NCBI GenBank assembly: GCA_016871315.1
Contig: VFZE01000016.1
Coordinates: 1 to 64,000, forward strand
Direction: 5' to 3'
Source of the DNA: Acidimicrobiia bacterium
Lineage (GTDB): Bacteria; Acidobacteriota; Terriglobia; Bryobacterales; Bryobacteraceae
DNA length: 64,000 bases
A model generated the notes under the pieces. It searched no databases. It worked only from the letters and a program-made list of their open reading frames with translations, and was not told the origin of the DNA. Of this stretch, positions 17,201-23,693 are shown in pieces. Numbering within the stretch: position 1 is the first letter of the stretch; each line of letters starts with the position of its first letter. The position numbers and the translations under genes are program-made.

Positions 17201-17686
17201 TCAGCGGCGGTGTATGAGGTGCCGTTCGGCAAGGGGAGGCGTTTCGCGGCCGATATGCATCCGGTGGCAAACGCGGTGCTGGGCGGCTGGTCCATGAGCG
17301 GCCTGCTGTTCTACAACTCGGGAGCGTATTTGCGCTTCCCGACGCAGATCGGGCCGCAGGAGACGCCCACCATCTACCGCGACCGGGCGCAGTGGTTCGA
17401 TCTCACGGGCTTCAACCGGCAGCCGGCTTACACGCCTCGTTCCAATCCCTGGCAATATCCGAACCTGACGGGGCCGAGGAACTGGAATATGGATACGACG
17501 CTGTCGAAGTTCTTCGACCTGACGGAGCGAGTGCGGTTTGAGTTGCGGCTCGAGGCGTACAATCTGACGAACAGCTTTGTGCCCAACGACCCGTCGACGG
17601 CTTTTACGGCGGCGACGTTCGGGCGGACGACGAATCAGATCAATCGAGGCCGGGAGTTTCAATATACGGCGCGGTTCCACTTTTAG
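14249..17686 (+). CDS. Oar-like TonB-dependent receptor with carboxypeptidase-regulatory-like domain
   Basis: The 1145-residue predicted outer-membrane receptor runs divergently from the two minus-strand receptors. A signal peptide (MKKNLCAIIALALVQAGQLF) precedes a regulatory-like Ig domain (RVAGTVVDSTQAVVSGAQV to YELVAEMQGFARF). The plug carries LTDLPVLARNPFTLVLLDPA and EFGHSAGGVLTLSVKSGTND, and the barrel ends FQYTARFHF. ATG 14249 follows AGAGGAG at the proper distance. The plug lacks the LPLNGRNP form of its neighbours (it has LPVLARNP), so it belongs to a different subgroup. A hairpin lies 20 bases after the stop codon. Ligand unknown. Confidence 0.9.
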   Translation: MKKNLCAIIALALVQAGQLFAQDYRGRVAGTVVDSTQAVVSGAQVRLRNINTGVESARLTNPNGQYLFDFVDPGTYELVAEMQGFARFVQQGVQVQTRGDVTVNPVLKIGAVAETVNVSAQTVEVQFTTSTMSLTVDRKMLTDLPVLARNPFTLVLLDPAVVNRYTSNLATRNPFYMWSSSQLDVGGSTTQRNELQLDGAPLQLGWKGSYAPPMDATQEVAVQQNAVDAEFGHSAGGVLTLSVKSGTNDFHGTAYYFGRNPALNAVSNSVVRAKNLVRNHIYGGTLGNPIVKNKLFNFVSYEYWATKDPRNAIMTLPTELERQGDFSQSLNPDRGLRAIFDPWTTQLTGGVASRMPFAGNRIPGSRMDALSRRFLQDIWLPNNAGDNITGVNNYKQAYFWFLYNWNFNNRTDWNVNDKWKVFGRYSRFRTDLSQNNYTPNNSPAMTDDNGGVMNSRNIAGDAVWTANSTTVVNFRFSYATLNDDFDSPKTAVGEEGLSSFWSNGWFKPYLPGIPRVYYPNLVVSGVGSASFGKGGYWYQHPQSYNYSGRISKTIARHYLKWGGESRMLRGSSVRPNLMNLRFGPALTADTFQAPNTRLRGDGWATFLLGALDGDSQAQHIPLQQPRTDFYGFYVHNDFKVNRNFTINMGLRYEYETGIFDPLDRLSRPLDLTAAIPDLQRTPPPIPADIAALRGQPYRFTGPWQFTGDGNPRSMWDSNKRVFMPRIGVAIRLSDRMSLRAGFARYVIPPVLTSDVLGAADSRYAGFGAITTVAPSLQGVPQARLNDPFPANSNPLIPPVAKGLAIYTRLGSQADWNQRDLRTGVNDRINVSFQRQLPHLIHADITYFANVGSDLPFNQRMNLVDPNLIYTHKALLDQAVPNPFFGYLTPERFPGQLRNIRTVTRGSLLSPHPHYLALTQFNTAGVSNRYHALQMKLQRNFNSGLMFLVSYNFNRERSSTFFNDIDEFAQLFTYIQSNNPRHRIASAAVYEVPFGKGRRFAADMHPVANAVLGGWSMSGLLFYNSGAYLRFPTQIGPQETPTIYRDRAQWFDLTGFNRQPAYTPRSNPWQYPNLTGPRNWNMDTTLSKFFDLTERVRFELRLEAYNLTNSFVPNDPSTAFTAATFGRTTNQINRGREFQYTARFHF

Positions 17687-17706
17687 AGCAGGAAGAGTGG
17701 TCAGGA

Positions 17707-17736
17707 CTGGATCGCCCGCGCAGGCGCGCGATCCAG
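17707..17736 (+). terminator. Hairpin after the receptor gene, possible terminator
   Basis: CTGGATCGC (17707-17715) and GCGATCCAG (17728-17736) form a perfect 9-bp stem around a GC-rich 12-base loop, starting 20 bases past the receptor stop codon. No run of T follows, so intrinsic termination is uncertain. It may instead be a 3'-end stabilising structure. Confidence 0.4.
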
Positions 17737-17960
17737 CTGCTCCTTCCGCGGCATGGCAGGAGGGCCTGGCATAAGGGGTGGCGACCGTTTGCATTACCCG
17801 ATGCGGTCACTGTTTGCGCTTTTTTGAAGGAGCCGGAGAGACCTTCCTTTTCATCAATCAAATACGAGATCGTATCGCGTCTCTATGTCGGGGCCGAGCG
17901 GTCCCGGCCGGCCTTTCCCTTGGAGCAGCGGCAGTGTTACGCGCTGACCCCGTTCTTTTC

Positions 17961-18035
17961 GGGGAATCGCTAAGGGTGAATCCAGGCAATGACTGGGCGA
18001 GGCGGAAGCTCAAGGACCTGAGCCAACGATGGAAG
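17961..18035 (+). pseudogene. Possible short TPR-like gene relic in a 444-bp gap
   Basis: The gap between the receptor stop (17686) and the next gene (stop at 18131) holds no complete gene. One in-frame stretch, GESLRVNPGNDWARRKLKDL followed by SQRW, looks like the end of a TPR-type repeat tail (form: SLxxNPxNxxARxKLxxL). The surrounding open frame (17778-18095) is otherwise featureless and is not proposed as a gene. The match is short and could be chance. Apart from the hairpin at 17707-17736, nothing else is supported in this gap. Confidence 0.25.
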
Positions 18036-18130
18036 CGGCGGATGCTGGGGATTTGGCGAAGTCAGCCGAGGGGATTTACCGAAACGGCAAGCTAGAGTGC
18101 AGACGAGGCTCGGTTTCGGGAGTGCAGAGT

Positions 18131-18424
18131 TCACAGCAGGGCGCGGGTGAGGGCGCTGTCGAGAGCTTCTTTGCTCATGGTGGTGGAAATGAAGAGTTCC
18201 TGGCGGGCGCCGGAGGCGAGGGCGATGGCTTTCCAGCCGTTTTGAGTCGGGACGGTGAGGCGGATTTTGAGGCCGCCCTTGGCGTCGCGGACGCGGCGGA
18301 TGACGCCGGGGATGATGGAGCGGATTTCCGGGTTCTGGGCGATGAGGCGCTCCAGGGCGGGGCGGAGGCCGTCGATGATGCTGTGCTCGATCTTGAGTTT
18401 GCCTTGCGAGGCGCGGAGTTTCAT
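18131..18424 (-). CDS. Small conserved protein, DUF2103-like (predicted metal-binding)
   Basis: A 97-residue protein with the pattern KIEHSIIDGLRPALERLIA, NPEIRSIIPGVIRRVRDAKG, LKIRLTVPTQNGWKAIALAS and RQELFIST. This resembles the DUF2103 family, described as predicted metal-binding, of unknown function. ATG 18422-18424 overlaps the stop of pcm as ATGA, so translation is probably coupled; the upstream in-frame ATG at 18436 lies inside pcm and is less likely. It is the last gene of the Omp85-SurA-TamB-Pcm operon. The family name is from memory of the pattern. The reading frame and operon position are secure. Confidence 0.65.
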   Translation of the reverse strand: MKLRASQGKLKIEHSIIDGLRPALERLIAQNPEIRSIIPGVIRRVRDAKGGLKIRLTVPTQNGWKAIALASGARQELFISTTMSKEALDSALTRALL

Positions 18425-19071
18425 GAGTGCTCCCAACCGTGCTCGCCGACCAGGGGGACGAAGCGGCAGTGGGTCACGATTTTGGTGTGGAACCGGTCGC
18501 CTTTTCTTTCGACAAGTTCGAGGGCTTGCTCCTTTCGGCCGCCGACGGGGATGACGAGGCGGCCGCCGTCCTTGAGCTGGTTGAGCAAAGCGGGAGGGAC
18601 GGAAGGGGCGGCGGCGGCGACGGAGATGGCGTCGTAGGGGGCTTCGGCGGGCCAGCCCTGGCTGCCGTCGGCGACGATGATTTCGACGTTGGAAGCGCAG
18701 CCAGCGTGCTTCAGGTTTTCGCGGGCTTGTTCGGCGAGCTCGGGAATGATTTCGAGCGCGATGACGCGGGCGGCAAGGCGGGCGAGCACGGCGGCATGAT
18801 AGCCGCTGCCGGCGCCGACTTCAAGGAGTTTTTCGTGGCCTTTGAGTTCCAGGCACTGGACCATGGTGGCGGTCATGTACGGCTGGGAAAGAGTCTGGCC
18901 ATAGCCGATGGGGAGCGGGTCATCGCCATAGCAGACGTCACGATCCCGGCGGTCGACGAACATCTCGCGGGGGATTTCCGACATCGCCGTGAGCAGACGC
19001 TTGTCATGAATGCCCCGCGAGGCCAGCTGCGTCTTGACCATGTGCAGGCGCTTGGCATCCAAGCCGGTCAC
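18421..19071 (-). CDS. pcm: Protein-L-isoaspartate O-methyltransferase
   Basis: The enzyme methylates isoaspartyl residues of damaged proteins with S-adenosylmethionine so that they can return to normal aspartate. The 216-residue sequence has the family motifs PLPIGYGQTLSQPYMTATMV (around residues 52-71), the SAM-binding LLEVGAGSGYHAAVLA, and the C-terminal FVPLVGEHGW. Length is typical. The start is GTG at 19069-19071, overlapping the tamB stop as GTGA; its own stop overlaps the next start as ATGA. It is a cytoplasmic enzyme embedded in an envelope-assembly operon, which is unusual company. There is no signal peptide, so it should act in the cytoplasm unless exported by another route. Confidence 0.93.
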   Translation of the reverse strand: MTGLDAKRLHMVKTQLASRGIHDKRLLTAMSEIPREMFVDRRDRDVCYGDDPLPIGYGQTLSQPYMTATMVQCLELKGHEKLLEVGAGSGYHAAVLARLAARVIALEIIPELAEQARENLKHAGCASNVEIIVADGSQGWPAEAPYDAISVAAAAPSVPPALLNQLKDGGRLVIPVGGRKEQALELVERKGDRFHTKIVTHCRFVPLVGEHGWEHS

Positions 19072-22000
19072 TTGAATCTCTTCCGGTACTGGAAATCGAT
19101 ACCGAAGATGCCGTTGTCATCGCGGACGGCGATCATCGAATAGTCGCGCGAGAAATCCCACTGGAGGCGGACGATTTGCTGCTGTGTGCGGTTGAGGCTG
19201 GTGATGTAGGTCATGGTGATGTCGCGCGTGAGCTGCTGCTCAATGGTGAGGCGGGCTTGCGGGGTGTTGGTAACGCCGGTGAGGTCGGGATCGATCTTGA
19301 GGCGGCTGACGCCGAAGAAGCGCTGGAGGCGTCCGCTTAGGGGAGCGGCGACGGCTTGGCCGAGGAGGGAGTTGCTGCCGGACTGGAGGAAACTTTGGTT
19401 TTGGGAGACGGAGCCGGCGACGGAGGTGCCGGGTGCGCGGCCGACGGTGAGCAGGGCAACGATTTCGGCGGACTGTAGCGGCGGATCGGAGCGGTAGCTG
19501 ACGTTGAGCTTGCCGACAGGACCGGAGAAGTTGATGGTGACGGTGATGCCGCGGACGCGTGTTTCGACGTCGAGGTTGAGGACGGGCTCAACCTTGACGG
19601 GGTTGAAGAAGCTGATGTCGCCCTGGGTGATGTTGTAGCGGTTGCCGAAGAATTGGATCTCACCCTGGTTGACGGAGACGCGGCCGAGCAGGACGGGACG
19701 CTCGGGGGTACCGCGGAGGCGGAGGTCGGCCTCGGGCTGGATGTCGCGGGTGAGGGAGGTTTGCAGTTCAGCGTCGGTGGAGGTTTCGATGCGGACGTCA
19801 AGCTGCATGTTGCGGAGAAACTCGTTGGGCGGGACGGGGGGGCCGGCGGCTCCGGTTTCGGCGAGGAGGCTGCCGAGGTCGGTTTTCGGAGTGATGCCCA
19901 TCTTGGTGACGGTAACGCCGCCGCTGAGCATGCTTTGGGCAGCGGTGCCGGTGAGGTTGAGGCTGGCGTCGAAGGTGGTGGAGACGGCTTCCGGATAGCG
20001 GACGCGGACACGCTGGGCGTTGGCCTGAAGGCGATAGACGAGTTGATCGCCGCCGAATCCGATGAAGCCGCTGAGCTTGAGATCGCCGCCGCCGGTTTGG
20101 GCGGTGAAGTTGTCGAGCGAGGCGCGGCTGCGGTCAAAGAGGATGACGCCGTTGGCCTTCTCGAGGCCGTTGGGAACTCCGCGGAGATAGAAGGAGGCGT
20201 CTTTGAGTTCGAGGCGGCCGTTGACTTGCGGGCGTTCGAGCGAGCCGCGGATGGTGGCGTCCAGAGTGGACTTGCCGGTGGCGAGCAGGTCGGGTTCCAG
20301 GGTGGCGAGAGCGGGCAGTTCGAGACCGCCCTTTAGTTGGAGGTTCCAGGTGCTGCGGGCGCGGAAGGCGACAGTGCCCGAGGCCTCCAGGTCCGTCCCT
20401 TCGCCGATGATGTGAGCGGACTGGACGTGAAGGCCGCGCGAATCGATGTGGGCGACGAGAGGATCGCGATTGCGGAGGAGGACTCTTTTGCCGTTGGCCG
20501 GAGCGGTGGAAGGTTCAATCTCGAGGGTAGTGATCTTGGCCGCCGCCGTCCAGCGATCAGGCTGGAGCACCGGGCCGGAGAAGCCGATCTCACCGTCGAG
20601 CACCGCCTTGGCGGGCAGCGGCCTGCCGGGGACGCCCATGATGCCGAGGTCCTGGAGGGCATCCAAAGTGAGGCGGGAGACGCGGACCTGGCCGAGACCG
20701 TAGCCGGTGCGGCTGCCAAGGCTCCATTCGGCGCTGCCATGGACGGAGGAGCCGATGAGGCTGCCATCGAGCGAAAAATTGGCGACGGTTCCCGACGTGG
20801 AGGCCACCAGCAGGAGACCGCCCGCGGGCCGCCCGGAAACGTTGAGGTCTGCAAGCTCCAGGCGTCCGCCGACGGAGGCAAGCTGCGGCTGTCCGTTGAC
20901 GATACGCGCGGCGCCGGCGAGGCGTCCGGTGATGCGGCCGCTGAGCTGCTTGGGAACGTCGAGCAGGGCGAAACTGCGCAGAGTCAGGCCGGCGGTGGAG
21001 GCGGAAAACTGAGCCTGGGAGTTTTGCCATCCCTCACCGGGACGCTCGAGAGAGCCGGAAAGATCCAAGACGGATGCGCCGTCCCGGAGCTTTCCGTTAA
21101 GCAGTTCGATGCGGTGGGAAGAGAAGCGCAGGTCCGCGTCGGCGGATTCAAACGGCTCTCCCCAGAACTCGGGAGCCGAGAGAGCGATGCGGCCTTGACC
21201 GCGTGGGCCGCCCCAGGTGCCTTCCAGGTTTGCACGCACGGTCATCTTGCCTTTGAGAGGATAGTCGAGCCGGTTTTCGTTGAGCGCTGCGTCGAGGGCG
21301 GCGGCTTCCAGGGAAAGATTGGCGGCGAGCCGGCTGGACTCGACGGGACGCCAGTTTTCCAGAGCGAGTTCGAGATTGCCGGCGCCGCGGAGGGAATCCT
21401 GGCTGAATTCGGCTGAGGAGAGGATGAGGAGGGAAGGGGAGGCGTCGACGACGGCTTTGAAGTGGCGCAGGGCACGATCGTCAAAGCGCAAGGGGCCGGC
21501 TTCGACCTGGCCTTTCAGGTGAGGCTCGCTCCAGGTTCCGGTGAGCTTGCCTTGGAAGCGGGCGGTTCCTTTTTCCAAGCGCAGGGGCAGCGGGGCGGGG
21601 GCCTGTTCGGAGGCCAGGGCGAGGGCGGGGAGAAGATCGTCGAGGTTGGAGGAGAACAGGCCAAAGGTAATGCCGCCGTCAAGGGAGCCGGAGAAGTGCA
21701 CCCTGGTATGAGGCAGTTGGATGGCCGATTCGGCGAAGCGCATCTCGCCGCGGCGGGTGTCGTAGTCCATGGCGAGCCTGCCGCCGACAGAGACGCCATC
21801 GGAGGAGGGTTCGAGTGTGAGATCCGTGGTCACCTGCCAGCCTTGGGCGGCGGCAGCCCCCCAAGCGCCTTCCACGGAAACGGGACCGGAGACGATCGCT
21901 GACCATGCGAGATTGGTTCCCGCGCGGGCCTGGTTGAGTTTGTCGAGAGCAAAGCCGGCGGCCTCGCCGGAGAGGCTGATGGTGGACCAGTCGCGAATGG

Positions 22001-23042
22001 AGGCCTGGCCGGAGAAGGCTCCGCCGAGCAGCTGAGCCTCAAAGTTGTCGACCTTCAGTTCATCGGCAGTGGCGGACCAGTGGGCGCCGAGAGAGGCGTC
22101 GCGGATGTCGACGCCGTACTGGCGGTAGGCGAGTCCGGATGCGGTAGCATCGCCGCGTGCATTCCACTGCGTGCCTTTGAACTCGAGGCGGCCGTTCCAG
22201 GCGGCGTTGCCTTGGGGGAGGATGGGAAGCGGGAGGCGGGCGATGAGTTCGGGGACCGACTGGCGGCCACGGAACTGGAAGTTGCCCGAGGGTGGATCGG
22301 AAAAGGCGACTTCGCCGGCGCCGGAAACGGAAGAGCCGTTTGCCGACAGCTCCAGCTTGGAGACAGCGAGGCGATCCTGGGTGAGACGGAAGGCGAGCCC
22401 GGCATCGGCGGCGAGCGGAAGGCGGAGCGGCTGGCGGAGCTCGGTTCCAGCGCTGCGGAATTCGCCGCTATAGGCGCGGGCAGGGCGGTCAAAGTCGAGG
22501 CGGATCTCGAGGCCGCGGCCGGAGGCATCGACGGGCCAGCGGCTATCGCGATAGCCGACGCTGCTGTTGCTGACGCGGTACTCGCCGACGGAAAGGTCGA
22601 GAAAGCGCTGTAAAGGCTTCTTGGGATCGCGCGGGGTTTTCGGCTCCGGGATGTTGGTTCTTCCGTTCTTGTCGACGGTGACGGAGAGTTCGCAGGCGCG
22701 GAGCTGAAGGAAGGCGATCTCGATCTTCCGTTGGAGGCCGGAGACGATCTTCAGGCCGGCCGAGATGTGTGCGGCACGAAACAGCGGCGGCTGATCGGGG
22801 CTCTCGAGTCCGTGAATGACAAGGCGGTCGAGATCGGCGCGCAGCGCGCGCCAGTCGAAGTGAAACGCGGCAAGTTCGACACGGCCGCCGGTTGCGTTCT
22901 CGATTTCGAGCACGATTCTCTGGCGGACCTTTTCTCGCAGCCAGTCCGACTGCAGGAGCCAGAGGGCGGCGGCGCCGGCGAGGAAAACGGCCGCGAGCAG
23001 TACGGCGCCGGTGCGCAGCCAGAAGCGGGCGCGGCGGGTCAT
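19068..23042 (-). CDS. tamB: TamB-family translocation and assembly module protein
   Basis: The 1324-residue protein starts MTRRARFWLRTGAVLLAA, an N-terminal inner-membrane anchor. A very long beta-rich AsmA/TamB-type body follows, and a typical DUF490 C-terminus: RVSVNQGEIQFFGNRYNITQ, GDISFFNPVKVEPVLNLDVE, RGITVTINFSGPVGKL, SDPPLQSAEIVALLTVGRAP and the last residues YRKRFK. TamB proteins span the periplasm as hydrophobic grooves and act with an Omp85 partner in outer-membrane protein or lipid delivery. ATG 23040-23042 overlaps the upstream SurA-like stop as ATGA; the longer open frame to 23201 is arginine/proline-rich and is a shadow. Position next to an Omp85 gene strongly supports the assignment. 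Confidence 0.9.
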   Translation of the reverse strand: MTRRARFWLRTGAVLLAAVFLAGAAALWLLQSDWLREKVRQRIVLEIENATGGRVELAAFHFDWRALRADLDRLVIHGLESPDQPPLFRAAHISAGLKIVSGLQRKIEIAFLQLRACELSVTVDKNGRTNIPEPKTPRDPKKPLQRFLDLSVGEYRVSNSSVGYRDSRWPVDASGRGLEIRLDFDRPARAYSGEFRSAGTELRQPLRLPLAADAGLAFRLTQDRLAVSKLELSANGSSVSGAGEVAFSDPPSGNFQFRGRQSVPELIARLPLPILPQGNAAWNGRLEFKGTQWNARGDATASGLAYRQYGVDIRDASLGAHWSATADELKVDNFEAQLLGGAFSGQASIRDWSTISLSGEAAGFALDKLNQARAGTNLAWSAIVSGPVSVEGAWGAAAAQGWQVTTDLTLEPSSDGVSVGGRLAMDYDTRRGEMRFAESAIQLPHTRVHFSGSLDGGITFGLFSSNLDDLLPALALASEQAPAPLPLRLEKGTARFQGKLTGTWSEPHLKGQVEAGPLRFDDRALRHFKAVVDASPSLLILSSAEFSQDSLRGAGNLELALENWRPVESSRLAANLSLEAAALDAALNENRLDYPLKGKMTVRANLEGTWGGPRGQGRIALSAPEFWGEPFESADADLRFSSHRIELLNGKLRDGASVLDLSGSLERPGEGWQNSQAQFSASTAGLTLRSFALLDVPKQLSGRITGRLAGAARIVNGQPQLASVGGRLELADLNVSGRPAGGLLLVASTSGTVANFSLDGSLIGSSVHGSAEWSLGSRTGYGLGQVRVSRLTLDALQDLGIMGVPGRPLPAKAVLDGEIGFSGPVLQPDRWTAAAKITTLEIEPSTAPANGKRVLLRNRDPLVAHIDSRGLHVQSAHIIGEGTDLEASGTVAFRARSTWNLQLKGGLELPALATLEPDLLATGKSTLDATIRGSLERPQVNGRLELKDASFYLRGVPNGLEKANGVILFDRSRASLDNFTAQTGGGDLKLSGFIGFGGDQLVYRLQANAQRVRVRYPEAVSTTFDASLNLTGTAAQSMLSGGVTVTKMGITPKTDLGSLLAETGAAGPPVPPNEFLRNMQLDVRIETSTDAELQTSLTRDIQPEADLRLRGTPERPVLLGRVSVNQGEIQFFGNRYNITQGDISFFNPVKVEPVLNLDVETRVRGITVTINFSGPVGKLNVSYRSDPPLQSAEIVALLTVGRAPGTSVAGSVSQNQSFLQSGSNSLLGQAVAAPLSGRLQRFFGVSRLKIDPDLTGVTNTPQARLTIEQQLTRDITMTYITSLNRTQQQIVRLQWDFSRDYSMIAVRDDNGIFGIDFQYRKRFK

Positions 23043-23692
23043 TGAATAGCCTCCTCGACAAAGCGGACGCGCGTCTGGCGGCGGGACTGGTTGAGCCACT
23101 GGTTGAGGGCCTGATCGGTGCGCTCGGCGACAAGGATGCTTTCCACTTCCTCGGCGGCGTCCTCGAGAGCGGGCGGCGGGGAGTTGTTGCGGCGCTCCCA
23201 ACCGGGCACGAATTGTTCGCGGTAGTAGATTTCAATTTCGCCATCCCCGACGGCGACGCCGGGGCGGAAACGGAGCTCGATGAACCGGAGCGTGCCGAGC
23301 TGAAGGATGAGGTGACGGCGGAGGATACTCTCGGTGATTCCGTAGGAGGCGAGTGTGCGGAGAAAGGAGTCCTCATCGGGAAAGCGTTCCTTGCGGATTT
23401 CGGCGAGGAGGGGTTCGGCCTGTTCGTGGCCGGGCAGCACGTAACCGCTGAACTCCATTTCCTGACGGAGGAGAGTCTGCTCGATCATGCGGTCGGCGGC
23501 GCGGCGGCGGGCGAGAGGGCCGAGATCGAGCGGTTCCTGATTGAGGAAGGCGGTAACGCGGACCTGCTCCTCGACGGCGCTTTGCGTAATGACGGTACGG
23601 CCCATGGTCACGGCGACACGGTCGATGATTTCCGCGGAAGCGGGAAGCATCGCGAGGACGAGCAGGGAGCCGATGGGGGTTGCGCGCCTCAT
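23039..23692 (-). CDS. SurA-like periplasmic chaperone lacking a PPIase domain
   Basis: The 217-residue protein has a signal peptide (MRRATPIGSLLVLAMLPASA) followed by EIIDRVAVTMGRTVITQSAV. That is the standard opening of SurA/PpiD-type chaperones. Helical SurA N-domain features follow: ARRRAADRMIEQTLLRQEM, FRPGVAVGDGEIEIYYREQF, then a short C-terminal helix (ERTDQALNQWLNQSRRQTRV). The parvulin prolyl-isomerase domain normally inserted before the last helix is absent, so this is predicted to be a chaperone only. It starts 1 bp after the Omp85 gene ends and overlaps tamB by 4 bp. Its inferred job is handling unfolded outer-membrane proteins in the periplasm. Confidence 0.8.
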   Translation of the reverse strand: MRRATPIGSLLVLAMLPASAEIIDRVAVTMGRTVITQSAVEEQVRVTAFLNQEPLDLGPLARRRAADRMIEQTLLRQEMEFSGYVLPGHEQAEPLLAEIRKERFPDEDSFLRTLASYGITESILRRHLILQLGTLRFIELRFRPGVAVGDGEIEIYYREQFVPGWERRNNSPPPALEDAAEEVESILVAERTDQALNQWLNQSRRQTRVRFVEEAIQ

Positions 23693-23693
23693 A

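Noticed and set aside
17778-18095. A 105-codon plus-strand frame as a real gene.
   Set aside because: Only a short TPR-like segment is recognisable and there is no ribosome binding site or domain; it is recorded only as a doubtful relic.
23043-23201. Longer tamB start at 23201.
   Set aside because: The extra residues are arginine/proline-rich, overlap the SurA-like gene in another frame, and precede a perfect ATGA-coupled start with a membrane anchor.
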